Source: an uncultured Lachnospiraceae bacterium
GTDB taxonomy: Bacteria > Bacillota > Clostridia > Lachnospirales > Lachnospiraceae
Direction: 5' to 3'
Length of the DNA: 48,596 nucleotides
Assembly: GCA_947626395.1 (NCBI GenBank)
Contig: CANQRU010000026.1
Location: 1-48,596, forward strand
The notes beneath the pieces were generated by a model. The model was not told the origin of the DNA, ran no database searches, and saw only the letters and a program-made list of their open reading frames with translations. A program made the translations under genes and the position numbers. This document shows, piece after piece, positions 25,017-33,452 of the stretch. The stretch's first letter is position 1, and each line of letters opens with the position of its first letter.

Positions 25017-26057
25017 ATGGAAAAGACAATGTTCAGACAGGTGATGACAGCCCCGGGAGAGATCGTATTCGAGGAGACGGCTGTCCCGGCACCGGCGCCG
25101 GATCAGGTGCTGGTCAGGATCAAAAGGATTGGGGTCTGCGGAAGCGATATCCATGTGTATCACGGGACGCATCCGTTCACACCCTATCCGGTGACCCAGG
25201 GACACGAGGTGTCGGGGTATGTGGAAGCGCTGGGAGAAGGCGTGAGCCAGTTTGCCGTCGGGCAGAAGGTGACGGTCGAACCGCAGGTATTCTGCGGAAA
25301 ATGCTATCCCTGCACTCATGGGAAATACAATCTCTGTGAGACCCTGAAGGTGATGGGATTCCAGACGACAGGCGCCGGCAGCGAGTATTTCGCAGTAGAC
25401 GCGTCCAAGGTGACGGCGCTGCCGGAGAATCTTACTTATGACGAGGGCGCGATGATCGAGCCGCTGGCGGTCACGGTCCACGCGGCGAAGCGCTTTGCGC
25501 CGATGGAGGGCGCGAAGGTGGCGATCCTGGGCTGCGGCCCCATCGGGATCCTGCTGGCCCAGTCCTGCAAAGCGCTGGGCGCGGCGCAGGTGCTGATCAC
25601 GGACATCTCCGATTACCGGCTGGCGCTGGCGGCGGAATGCGGCGCGGATTTTACCGTGAATACGAGGGAGAAAGACTTCGGCGAGACGCTTGTGGAGTGC
25701 TTCGGCCCGGACAAGGCGGATGTGATCTATGAATGCGCCGGCACGGATATCACGATGAACCAGGCGATCCGGTGCGCGAGAAAGGGAAGCACCATCGTGC
25801 TGGTAGCTGTGTTCGGCAAAATGGCGACGGTGGACCTGGCGGTGCTCAATGACCACGAGCTTCTGCTGGACACATCCATGATGTACCGCCATGAGGATTA
25901 TGTGGACGCCATCCGCCTGGTCAGCGAGGGGAAGATCCGGTTAAAACCGCTGATGAGCAGACATTTCCCGTTCCGGGAATACAAGGCGGCTTATGAATAT
26001 ATCGATCAGAACCGGGAAACCACGATGAAGGTTCTGATCGACGTGGACGAAGGGTAA
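25017..26057 (+). CDS. Zinc-dependent medium-chain dehydrogenase, paralogue 2
   Basis: A second sorbitol/threonine-dehydrogenase-like enzyme, 346 residues. Catalytic zinc site CGSDIHVYHG and GHEVSG, structural zinc lobe CGKCYPCTHGKYNLC, NAD-binding loop AILGCGPIGILLAQS. AAGGAGA is 7 nt upstream. It is separated from the HAD gene by a 163-nt GC-rich spacer with short imperfect repeats (GTCGGC-CCGGCGG). The presence of two dehydrogenases with two FAD enzymes suggests successive oxidation/reduction steps at different positions of a sugar ring. Confidence 0.9.
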   Translation: MEKTMFRQVMTAPGEIVFEETAVPAPAPDQVLVRIKRIGVCGSDIHVYHGTHPFTPYPVTQGHEVSGYVEALGEGVSQFAVGQKVTVEPQVFCGKCYPCTHGKYNLCETLKVMGFQTTGAGSEYFAVDASKVTALPENLTYDEGAMIEPLAVTVHAAKRFAPMEGAKVAILGCGPIGILLAQSCKALGAAQVLITDISDYRLALAAECGADFTVNTREKDFGETLVECFGPDKADVIYECAGTDITMNQAIRCARKGSTIVLVAVFGKMATVDLAVLNDHELLLDTSMMYRHEDYVDAIRLVSEGKIRLKPLMSRHFPFREYKAAYEYIDQNRETTMKVLIDVDEG

Positions 26058-26114
26058 ACGGAGACGCGGCTTTTGTTCCGGACCGCTCAAGAAGTTTAGG
26101 GATGGAAAAAGCAA

Positions 26115-26720
26115 ATGAAAATGTATGTGATTCGTCATGGACAGAGCGAGGCGAATAGAAACGGTATGCACGCCGGCTGGGGCCCTGTGCCCCTGACAGA
26201 GCTGGGGCGCAGCCAGGCGGTCGAGGCCGGTCGGAAACTGACCGGCCTCGCGGCGCAGCAGTATGCGGGAGACACTCCTTTTGCATTCGATCAGGTTTAT
26301 GTCAGCGATATTCTCCGGACGAGGCAGACGGCGCAGCTGGCGCTTCCGGGCTATGCGTACCGGCTGGACGAAAGAATACGGGAGTTCAGCTCCGGCAGTC
26401 TGGTGGGAAGGCGCGTCGAGGAATGCAAAGCCACTCTGGGAGAGCCCTATCTTCGGGCTCTAAGGGAGCGGGATTATACAGCCTACGGCGGCGAGAACGG
26501 GGAGATGGTGAAACGCCGTGTGGACAGCTTCCTGAAAGATATGGAGCTTCAGGAGGCCGCCGGCACGAAAAGCATCGCCGTGGTCAGTCACGAGGGCGCT
26601 ATTCTGTATATGCTGTATTATGTTTTGCAGTGCAGGTTTCCGAAAAGCAGCGTCGGGATCAGAAACTGCTCGATCACGACGCTGGAATGCACCGGCGGAA
26701 AATGGCGTCTGTGCCTTTGA
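26115..26720 (+). CDS. Histidine phosphatase family protein
   Basis: A cofactor-independent phosphatase of the phosphoglycerate-mutase-like branch, 201 residues. The phospho-accepting His lies in MYVIRHGQSEANRNGM (about residue 8). A second conserved Arg is in SDILRTRQTAQLAL and the late His in IAVVSHEGAILYML. The substrate cannot be inferred; family members act on sugar phosphates, alpha-ribazole phosphate and others. It is convergent with the sulfatase, with a single nucleotide between the two stop codons. The upstream ribosome site (GGGATGG) is weak. Confidence 0.9.
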   Translation: MKMYVIRHGQSEANRNGMHAGWGPVPLTELGRSQAVEAGRKLTGLAAQQYAGDTPFAFDQVYVSDILRTRQTAQLALPGYAYRLDERIREFSSGSLVGRRVEECKATLGEPYLRALRERDYTAYGGENGEMVKRRVDSFLKDMELQEAAGTKSIAVVSHEGAILYMLYYVLQCRFPKSSVGIRNCSITTLECTGGKWRLCL

Positions 26721-26721
26721 T

Positions 26722-28221
26722 CTATCGCCTGTATTCTGATTCCGACGCCGGTGAGAAGGTGAGTTTTCCTTCCGACGCGGCGCCCAGCCGGCACAGCTGG
26801 CCCCGGCCCTGTACCGGTTCGCGGGCGCCGTCGATCTCCGGATCCACATAGCGGACGAACCAGCCGTCCAGCTGCGCTTTCATTTCTGCGGCCTTCTGCC
26901 GGATAAATTTCGGCCCGTAGAAGAAGTAACGGTTTTCATTTAACAGGTTGAACCGCTCCCCGGGGTCGTGCTCCAGATCGTAAAGCTCGTGAGGACCGTA
27001 GGGATAGCGATGGATGTACTTCCATGTTTTCGTGCGGATCATCCGGTTGGGGCCGTATTCATCCAGAACGACGACGCTCTCCCGGTAATTCTGCTCCTGG
27101 CCGTTCAGAAGAAGAGGAAGAAAGCTGCGGCCGGGCAGACGGTCGGCCTCGGGATTTTCGATTCCCAGCAGTTCCAGAAGCGTCGGCATGAAGTCATAGG
27201 CGCTTAACAGGCAGTCGGTGGAGACGCCCTGACGGATAGTGCCCGGAAGATTGAAGATGCAGGGGACCTTCACCGCTGTGTCGTAGAGATTGAGGGGCAT
27301 GGTCGCGTTGCCCTTGCCCCAGACCCCGTGCTGGCCGCAGCTGAAGCCGTTGTCGCTGGTGTAGATGATCAGGGTATTCTCGCGGATGCCCAGTTCCTCC
27401 AGCTTGTCCACGACCCGTCCCACATTGTCGTCGATTCCCTGAACCGCCGCGTAGTAGCCGGAGAGGAGGTCGCGCAGCGTCAGATATTCCCGTTCCGGGC
27501 TGGCCATGGTCAGGCTGTAGGCGATATCGTGAGGAAACTGGATGCTTCCTGCGTGGCGCGGGTCCTGCGGCACATCGGCGAAGCTGCAGTTTTCCTCATA
27601 ATAGCGGACATATTCTTCCCGGTGCTGGTCCACATGGGGGCTGTGGGGCGCGGTATAGGTCAGGTTCAGGTAGAATGGCTCCTGCCTGGCGTGACATTCG
27701 TCAATGAAGCTCAGCGCGTCGTCAGTGATGACGTCGGTCAGATAGCCGTGGGTCTGAATGCGCTTGGTTCCCCGATAGACTTCAGCGTCATGGTAGGTGC
27801 CGCTTCCGCCCAGAGTGACGAACCAGTGGGAGTAGCTTTTCTGCGGATAACCGGTGGCCCCAAGGTGCCATTTGCCGCTGATGCCGCAGGTATAGCCCGC
27901 CCGGGCCATCAGATCAGTATAGCCGGTAATGCCTTCCAGATATTCGATGGGGACGTCTCCCGGCTTCTCGCCCTGTCCGCGCCGCAGCCAGTCCTGGACG
28001 CCGTGCTGGGACGGAATACGCCCGGTCAGCAGCGAGGCCCGTGCCGGCGAGCATACTGGAGACGCACAGAAAAAGTTTTCCATGCGGATGCCTCCCTCGG
28101 CCAGTGCGTCGATGTGGGGCGTGCGGATCTCTTTATTTCCGCTGCATCCTAAGGACCAGTAGCCCTGATCGTCGGTCAGGATCAGGATTACATTGAGTTT
28201 ATCTGACTTTTTCATATTCAT
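26722..28221 (-). CDS. Cytosolic sulfatase (Cys-type, formylglycine-dependent)
   Basis: A 499-residue type I sulfatase. Metal-binding start LILTDDQGYWSLGCSG, modification motif CSPAR at residues 57-61 (Cys oxidised to formylglycine) within SPVCSPARASLLTGRIP, and second signature YTCGISGKWHLGATG. Later metal ligands lie in IIYTSDNGFSCGQHGVWGKG. There is no signal peptide, so the substrate is presumably imported first. An activating enzyme (anSME or FGE type) is not in the window. It is divergent from the PocR-AraC regulator gene, which is its probable activator. The decayed sulfatase at 10330-10690 shows the locus once held another copy. Confidence 0.93.
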   Translation of the reverse strand: MNMKKSDKLNVILILTDDQGYWSLGCSGNKEIRTPHIDALAEGGIRMENFFCASPVCSPARASLLTGRIPSQHGVQDWLRRGQGEKPGDVPIEYLEGITGYTDLMARAGYTCGISGKWHLGATGYPQKSYSHWFVTLGGSGTYHDAEVYRGTKRIQTHGYLTDVITDDALSFIDECHARQEPFYLNLTYTAPHSPHVDQHREEYVRYYEENCSFADVPQDPRHAGSIQFPHDIAYSLTMASPEREYLTLRDLLSGYYAAVQGIDDNVGRVVDKLEELGIRENTLIIYTSDNGFSCGQHGVWGKGNATMPLNLYDTAVKVPCIFNLPGTIRQGVSTDCLLSAYDFMPTLLELLGIENPEADRLPGRSFLPLLLNGQEQNYRESVVVLDEYGPNRMIRTKTWKYIHRYPYGPHELYDLEHDPGERFNLLNENRYFFYGPKFIRQKAAEMKAQLDGWFVRYVDPEIDGAREPVQGRGQLCRLGAASEGKLTFSPASESEYRR

Positions 28222-28370
28222 TGGTACCCCTTTCTGATAATGATATAGTTATGATGCCATGATATGGGAAATAATACCTTTGAAAATATGCAGTTCATCT
28301 TTAATAAAATGCAGACAAGCTGGAAAATCATGCGGTGCTGCGGCGAGATGACCAAAGGGAGGTGCAGGCA

Positions 28371-29288
28371 ATGGGAACGGAGGAACTGCTGGGGGCGTTT
28401 CTGAAAGCGCTGGAGAAATGGAGCGGAAGATTCGTGATCAAGGATTTTGTCGGGTTTCTGAACCGTGTCCCGGAGCTCGGCGCCGCGCTGCTGCCTTATA
28501 CGGGACATCATACGCCGTTCTGTACCGCGGTCAAACAGAATGCGGACGCCTACTGGGTCTGCATCGCCTGCAGTGCCTGCCACCGGCGGCTCTGCAGAAG
28601 GGGAGAACCATTCTCAAAGCCGTGCTATTTCGGCCTGCAGGAATATTCGGCGCCGGTTACGGCGGCGGGCCTTGCGGTCGGTTCGGTCTCTTCCGGGTTT
28701 TTCTGTCCGGATCCGGAATTGTCGCTGGCGCGGATCCGGCATGCGGCGGAGCGGTTTGACCTGGATGAGGAGCGGCTGAAGGAGGCGTTTCTTCCATTTG
28801 CGGAACGAAAACAGCCGGGGAGGGAGACGGAGGAATTGATCCGTTTTGCGGCGGATATGCTGGCGGAGCTGATTCTTCCGTATACGGAGCGCCTGCCGCG
28901 GCGGGATGAATCCGCCGATGCCGGAGACAGGGGCCTTGATGCGATCAGGGCGTATATCGTGAATCACTATACAGATCCGAATATCAATGTGAGATCTGTT
29001 GCGGAAAACTGCCATTATTCGGCTTCCTATGTCAGCCACACGTTCAGCCGCGGGATGCAGATGAACATCCGCACCTATATCAATCAGCTGCGGATCGTTC
29101 TGGCCAGGCATGAGCTTGCCGCCGGGAGTACGGTCACGGCTGCGGCCGCGGTGTGCGGCTTCAATGATACGAACTATTTCAGCCGTGTTTTTCATGAGAC
29201 AGTCGGCGTCCCGCCATCCCGCTGGGCGGAGCATGAGATGGCGCAGAGGGCGCGTGAGCCGCGGAAGGCTCCGGAACCTTCCGCGTGA
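28371..29288 (+). CDS. PocR-domain AraC-family transcriptional regulator
   Basis: A ligand-sensing activator. Residues 10 to about 160 form a PocR-type sensory domain with a Cys-rich block (PFCTAVKQNADAYWVCIACS, CHRRLCRRGE) and KPCYFGLQEYSAPVTAAGLAVG. The C-terminal about 100 residues are an AraC double helix-turn-helix (INVRSVAENCHYSASYVSHT, TAAAAVCGFNDTNYFSRVFH). ATG 28371 has GGGAGG 8 nt upstream; ATG 28335 has none. It is divergent from the sulfatase with 149 nt between starts, the usual arrangement for a dedicated regulator. PocR domains are known or proposed to sense small hydrocarbons and carbohydrate derivatives. Confidence 0.87.
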   Translation: MGTEELLGAFLKALEKWSGRFVIKDFVGFLNRVPELGAALLPYTGHHTPFCTAVKQNADAYWVCIACSACHRRLCRRGEPFSKPCYFGLQEYSAPVTAAGLAVGSVSSGFFCPDPELSLARIRHAAERFDLDEERLKEAFLPFAERKQPGRETEELIRFAADMLAELILPYTERLPRRDESADAGDRGLDAIRAYIVNHYTDPNINVRSVAENCHYSASYVSHTFSRGMQMNIRTYINQLRIVLARHELAAGSTVTAAAAVCGFNDTNYFSRVFHETVGVPPSRWAEHEMAQRAREPRKAPEPSA

Positions 29289-29357
29289 AATGATACGTTT
29301 GTCAGTCTGCCGCCGGGTTTTGCAAGACGCGATTTGCCGCCTGCTCCGTTAAACTTC

Positions 29358-29386
29358 TTGCAAAGCGCCGAACTTTATGCTAAGAT
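29358..29386 (+). promoter_or_regulatory. Promoter of tRNA-Gln
   Basis: TTGCAA (29358-29363), 17 nt, TAAGAT (29381-29386), about 70 nt ahead of the tRNA. Confidence 0.75.
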
Positions 29387-29455
29387 ATTAATCGCTGAGA
29401 AAATGTGCAAAAATAATGTACAGAGTGCTCGACGAATCGAAGAGGACTAAGATAT

Positions 29456-29527
29456 TGGGCCATCGCCAAGCGGTAAGGCACAGGACTTTGACTCCTGCAC
29501 TCGTTGGTTCGAATCCAACTGGCCCAG
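29456..29527 (+). tRNA. tRNA-Gln (anticodon TTG)
   Basis: Acceptor TGGGCCA/TGGCCCA with discriminator G, anticodon loop CTTTGAC carrying TTG, T-loop GGTTCGAATCC. The U1-A72 pair is typical of tRNA-Gln. CCA is not encoded. Confidence 0.95.
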
Positions 29528-29748
29528 TTTGAATCATGGCCGGAATCCCTGGGGTTTTCCGCACGGGTTTCCGGTCTTCTTTGCGCCTGTATGCGAGAAT
29601 CTGACGGCGATGGGGTATTGCATGGAGCATGCGCTGTATTTTCCGGCGGCGGGGGTGGCATCGCGTCTGTGCTGTATTTTCCGGCGCGGGCGCTTTGAAA
29701 CGGCGCTGCGCGGAGAAAAGTGAGTACCAGAGAAGGAGCATCGGATCC

Positions 29749-31137
29749 ATGAAGGGTTTTATGAAGAAATACATCGGCGATCGGCAGTTTTATAAAATGG
29801 TCCTGACGGTGGCTGTTCCGATCATGATCCAGAACGGCATTACGAATTTCGTAAGCCTTCTGGATAACATTATGGTGGGACAGGTAGGAACCGTGCAGAT
29901 GTCCGGCGTGGCCATCGCCAACAACCTGATCTTTGTCTATAATATCTGCATTTTCGGCATGATCTCCGGCGCGGGGATCTTCGGGGCGCAGTTTTACGGA
30001 CAGAGGAATCACGAGGGCGTCCGCAGCACGTTTCGGTTTAAGCTTATTATCTGCGCCTTGTTTACAGCAGCCGCCATCGCCGTCTTTCTGGCGGGCGGCG
30101 GGGAGTTGATCTCGCTGTACCTGCAGGGGGAAGGAGCGGCGGAGGATATCGAGGCGACCTTTTTCTACGGACGTCAGTATCTGGACATCATGCTGATCGG
30201 ATTCGTGCCGTTCGCGATCGTGCAGATCTATTCCAGTACGTTAAGGGAGTGCAGCGAGACATTCGTGCCGATGGCGGCCGGTGTGGCCGCCGTGCTGGTG
30301 AATCTGGTATTTAACTATATCCTGATCTTCGGTCATTTCGGCGCGCCGCGGCTGGGCGCAGCCGGAGCGGCTTACGCGACGGTGCTTTCCCGGTTTGTGG
30401 AGTGCGCCATCACAGTGATCTGGACCCACGCCCATGCGGAGAAGAATCCATTTATCGTGCATGCCTACCGCAGCCTGCGGATGCCCCGGTATCTGGTGGG
30501 GCAGATCGTCCGCAAGGGCACGCCTCTTATGTTCAACGAGGCCATCTGGTCCGTGGGTATGGCAGTTCTTCTGCAGTGTTATTCCTACCGGGGGCTCGAT
30601 GTGGTGGCTGCGCAGAATATTTCTTCTACGGTGTCGAACCTGTTCAATGTGGTGTTCATGGCGCTGGGGAGCGCGGTGGCGATCATCATGGGCCAGCTTT
30701 TAGGCGCAGGAAAGATGGAGGAGGCGGTGGATCAGGACCGAAAGCTGATCTTCTTCTCGGTGGCGGTCTGTCTGGTCATGGGATCGCTTATGTCCCTGGC
30801 CGCGCCTCTGATCCCCAAAATCTACAATACGACGGAAAATGTCCGCAGCCTGGCAGCGGTATTTATCCTGATCGAGGCGCTGTTCATGCCGGTTCACGCG
30901 TTCATCAACGCGTCGTATTTCACCCTGCGCTCCGGCGGGAAGACGGTGATCACCTTCTTCTTCGACGGCGTGTATGTGTGGGCGGTATCGATTCCGGTTG
31001 TTTATGTGGTGGGTCATTTCACCGGCCTGCCCATCGTGCCGCTGTTCGTCCTTGGCAGAAGCCTGGATCTGATCAAATGCGTTATTGGCGCGTCGCTTCT
31101 GAAGCGGCGGGTGTGGGTGCATAATATTGTGGAATAA
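29749..31137 (+). CDS. MATE-family efflux transporter
   Basis: A multidrug and toxin extrusion antiporter of about 462 residues with about 12 hydrophobic helices in two similar halves. The N-terminal half shows VPIMIQNGITNFVSLLDNIM and VGQVGTVQMSGVAIANNLIF; the repeat unit recurs as KGTPLMFNEAIWSVGMAVLL and ALGSAVAIIMGQLLGAGKME. ATG 29749 is chosen because AGGAG at 29735 is well placed and the family N-terminus follows; an upstream in-frame ATG at 29629 adds 40 residues without any similarity. It probably extrudes cationic compounds with Na+ or H+; substrate unknown. Confidence 0.93.
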   Translation: MKGFMKKYIGDRQFYKMVLTVAVPIMIQNGITNFVSLLDNIMVGQVGTVQMSGVAIANNLIFVYNICIFGMISGAGIFGAQFYGQRNHEGVRSTFRFKLIICALFTAAAIAVFLAGGGELISLYLQGEGAAEDIEATFFYGRQYLDIMLIGFVPFAIVQIYSSTLRECSETFVPMAAGVAAVLVNLVFNYILIFGHFGAPRLGAAGAAYATVLSRFVECAITVIWTHAHAEKNPFIVHAYRSLRMPRYLVGQIVRKGTPLMFNEAIWSVGMAVLLQCYSYRGLDVVAAQNISSTVSNLFNVVFMALGSAVAIIMGQLLGAGKMEEAVDQDRKLIFFSVAVCLVMGSLMSLAAPLIPKIYNTTENVRSLAAVFILIEALFMPVHAFINASYFTLRSGGKTVITFFFDGVYVWAVSIPVVYVVGHFTGLPIVPLFVLGRSLDLIKCVIGASLLKRRVWVHNIVE

Positions 31138-31191
31138 CGGAAGTTGGGGACGTCGGAAGCTGCAGGGAAGGTGCGGATCGCCGATAACGGA

Positions 31192-31242
31192 AAAAGACAA
31201 GAAACTGCAAGAACCTGAAATCCTTGAAATTTCTTGTCTTTT
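31192..31242. terminator. Bidirectional terminator between MATE gene and tRNA-Leu
   Basis: AAAAGACAAGAAA (31192-31204) faces TTTCTTGTCTTTT (31230-31242), a perfect 13-bp stem. A-rich and T-rich ends serve transcripts arriving from both sides: the MATE gene on plus and tRNA-Leu on minus. Confidence 0.85.
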
Positions 31243-31250
31243 CCATTCAC

Positions 31251-31332
31251 TGCGGATAGTGGGACTCGAACCCATACGCCTTGCGGCACAAGAATCTAAA
31301 TCTTGCATGTCTGCCAATTCCATCATATCCGC
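31251..31332 (-). tRNA. tRNA-Leu (anticodon TAG)
   Basis: Read on the minus strand: acceptor GCGGATA/TATCCGC, anticodon loop TTTAGAT with TAG, a long variable arm and T-loop GGTTCGAGTCC, as expected for a class II tRNA. Confidence 0.94.
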
Positions 31333-31449
31333 CTGATATATAACTATGCCACACTTTATACTATACAATATTTCCATCATCTTCGCAACAGGAATTCAAA
31401 ATAAGCAATTACTTAGTGATTCGTGCAGCGGTTTTTCTTAACGTTTTCC

Positions 31450-31478
31450 TTGACATAAGTCGAAATACTGATTATAGT
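31450..31478 (+). promoter_or_regulatory. Promoter of the Rpn-type nuclease gene
   Basis: TTGACA (31450-31455), 17 nt, TATAGT (31473-31478): a strong sigma-A match in the 311-nt space between tRNA-Leu and the nuclease gene. It would give a leader of about 160 nt in which no known regulatory fold was recognised. Confidence 0.8.
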
Positions 31479-31643
31479 AAAATTATGGTCACTGTCCGGC
31501 ATTCTGCACGGACAGGATTCTGTTACATCTTTTGTTTCTCGGTGTGTTCACCGCAGATTCAAATGAAAGAAGCATGGTCAGTCCAGGGGATAAATTGCCT
31601 TTCCGGCGAAAAAATATTGAATTCAAGGGGGAGAATCGGTATA

Positions 31644-32660
31644 ATGGGGAAGAGGGTTAATAAGAAGTATAAGGATCGGCTGTTCCGGTTTATTTTCGGT
31701 GACCGCAGGGAATTGCTGACACTTTATAACGCATTGAACGGAACGGATTACAAGGATGCGGACAAGCTGGAGATCGTGACGCTGGAAGATGTTATTTACA
31801 TGAATATGAAGAATGACGTCGCGTTTCTTTTTGGCGCGGAGTTGAATTTGTGGGAGCACCAGAGTTCGCGGAATCCGAATATGCCGGTGCGGGGACTGTT
31901 TTATTTTGCAAGACTGTATAAGAAATATGCGAAGAGGCATAAACTGAACCTGTACAGCAGCCGTCTGCAGAGCCTGCCGTATCCGCAGTATATTGTCTTT
32001 TATAATGGGCGTGAGGACGAACCGGACCGAAAGGTGCTGAGATTGTCGGATGCGTTTGTAGTGGCGGAAGCTGGAGCGGGAGAGACGATATCCGAGGGCA
32101 GGAAAGCTGCAGGCGGTACTGTGGGATCACGAGAAAGTTTCCCGGAGCCTTGCGTGGAAGTAACGGCGACGATGCTGAACATCAATCTTGGAAGAAACCG
32201 GGAACTGATGCGGCAATGCCGGAGGCTGGAGGAGTATGCCACATTTGTGGAAATGGTGCGCGAGCAGTTGGACACGGGGCAGGAGTTAGAGCATGCGGTG
32301 CGGGAGGCGGTAAAGCGATGCCTGCGGAAGGGAATTCTGGCCGATATCCTGACGGAGCATACGGAGGAGGTAGTGGAGATGTTCCTGACAGACTATGATT
32401 TTGAAGAGCATATGAAACTGGAACGGGAAGAGAACTACGCAGTCGGGCATGCAGACGGGAAGGAAGAAGGAAAAGCAGAAGGAAAAGCAGAAGCCATTTG
32501 TGATATGCTGGAAGACATAGGCAGTCTTCCGGACGAATGGCGTCACCGGATCATGTCTGAAGAGAATATTGATACTTTGAAAGAGTGGCTTAAGATTGCA
32601 CGGCGGGCGGAAAGCCCTGAAGAATTTTTCAAGAAAAGCGGTTTAGATAAATTTGCATGA
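31644..32660 (+). CDS. Rpn-family (PD-(D/E)XK) nuclease / transposase-like protein
   Basis: Resembles the recombination-promoting nuclease / PD-(D/E)XK nuclease family transposase group common in Lachnospiraceae. The N-terminus KKYKDRLFRFIFGDRRELLT is followed by LYNALNGTDYKDADKLEI, the core acidic residues in NDVAFLFGAELNLWEHQSSR (consistent with D-xn-ExN/Q) and YIVFYNG. The C-terminal third is charged and includes a Gly/Lys/Glu tandem (GKEEGKAEGKAEAI). ATG 31644 has AGGGGGAGA 9 nt upstream; starts back to 31416 lack this. A TATAAT-like hexamer overlaps the start codon. It overlaps the SNase gene by 4 nt. No terminal inverted repeats were seen. Confidence 0.82.
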   Translation: MGKRVNKKYKDRLFRFIFGDRRELLTLYNALNGTDYKDADKLEIVTLEDVIYMNMKNDVAFLFGAELNLWEHQSSRNPNMPVRGLFYFARLYKKYAKRHKLNLYSSRLQSLPYPQYIVFYNGREDEPDRKVLRLSDAFVVAEAGAGETISEGRKAAGGTVGSRESFPEPCVEVTATMLNINLGRNRELMRQCRRLEEYATFVEMVREQLDTGQELEHAVREAVKRCLRKGILADILTEHTEEVVEMFLTDYDFEEHMKLEREENYAVGHADGKEEGKAEGKAEAICDMLEDIGSLPDEWRHRIMSEENIDTLKEWLKIARRAESPEEFFKKSGLDKFA

Positions 32661-33247
32661 GGAATCGATACTATCAAAAGGTTGTCCGGAAAGATCAGGC
32701 GAAAATGCTGGAAAGGCGGCAGTCAGTGAACAAAAAGAAAATGATCAGTCGCGCGGCTGCTGTGGCGGTTCTGGCGGCGCTGGCTGGCATTTATCTGTAC
32801 CGCGGGCATGTGGCAAGGGAACGGGTGCTTGCCCTGGAGAATTTCACGGAGGCGCAGGTGAATTATGTGATCGACGGGGACACGATGATCGTGACCATGG
32901 ACGGTGTGACCGAACGGGTGCGGCTTGTGGGCGTCGACTGTGAGGAGAGCGTTCTGGAGGATGAGACCTTAAATACAGAGAAAGGACGGCAGGAAGCCGC
33001 CTTCGTAAAGGATTTAGTGGCGGAAGGAGATTCGGTCTATCTGCAGAAGGATGTGACGGACAGGGACCGTTACGGGCGGCTCCTCCGGTATGTGTGGCTG
33101 GCGCTGCCGGATGATCCGGAAGATACGGAAGAGGTGCGGACGAAGATGCTGGAAGGCATTCTGATTGATCAGATGCAGACACGGGTGGAAGACTTTCCGC
33201 CGGATGTGGCGTATTCGGATATTTTCTGGGAGATCGCAGGAGAGTGA
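32657..33247 (+). CDS. Membrane-anchored thermonuclease-like (SNase) protein
   Basis: A 196-residue protein with one N-terminal transmembrane helix (about 30-47, AAAVAVLAALAGIYLYRG) and an extracellular staphylococcal-nuclease fold. Motifs: VNYVIDGDTMIV with the Ca-binding Asp, RVRLVGVDCEES with the catalytic Arg, and TDRDRYGRLLRYV with the second Arg. The usual catalytic Glu after the VDCEE turn cannot be placed with certainty. The start ATG overlaps the nuclease stop (ATGA at 32657-32660), so translation is coupled to the Rpn-type protein. Coupling of two nucleases, one cytosolic and one membrane-bound, is unusual. Confidence 0.88.
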   Translation: MRNRYYQKVVRKDQAKMLERRQSVNKKKMISRAAAVAVLAALAGIYLYRGHVARERVLALENFTEAQVNYVIDGDTMIVTMDGVTERVRLVGVDCEESVLEDETLNTEKGRQEAAFVKDLVAEGDSVYLQKDVTDRDRYGRLLRYVWLALPDDPEDTEEVRTKMLEGILIDQMQTRVEDFPPDVAYSDIFWEIAGE

Positions 33248-33362
33248 GCCGGGAATGGGTTTCTGGAGAGTGAGTTGGAGTTGTGACAGTAGCTTCAGAC
33301 AGATAAGTGGCGTTTTGGAAAATGAGAGTAAGGACGGAACTCAAATAATAGAAGATAATGTA

Positions 33363-33402
33363 CTGCCGCGCGGAGGAAAATGATCTCCGCGCGGCAGTTT
33401 TG
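33363..33402 (+). terminator. Strong terminator after the SNase gene
   Basis: CTGCCGCGCGGAG (33363-33375) and CTCCGCGCGGCAG (33385-33397) form a perfect 13-bp stem followed by TTTTGTCTTTT. Confidence 0.93.
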
Positions 33403-33452
33403 TCTTTTACATCATACTTTGTTGCGCACTTTAAGACAGTGGCGCCATGCAG

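Noticed and set aside
31617-31645. Promoter-like TTGAAT-N17-TATAAT overlapping the start codon of the Rpn-type gene
   Set aside because: A transcript from it would start inside the gene and lack the ribosome site. The TTGACA-N17-TATAGT at 31450-31478 is a better promoter.
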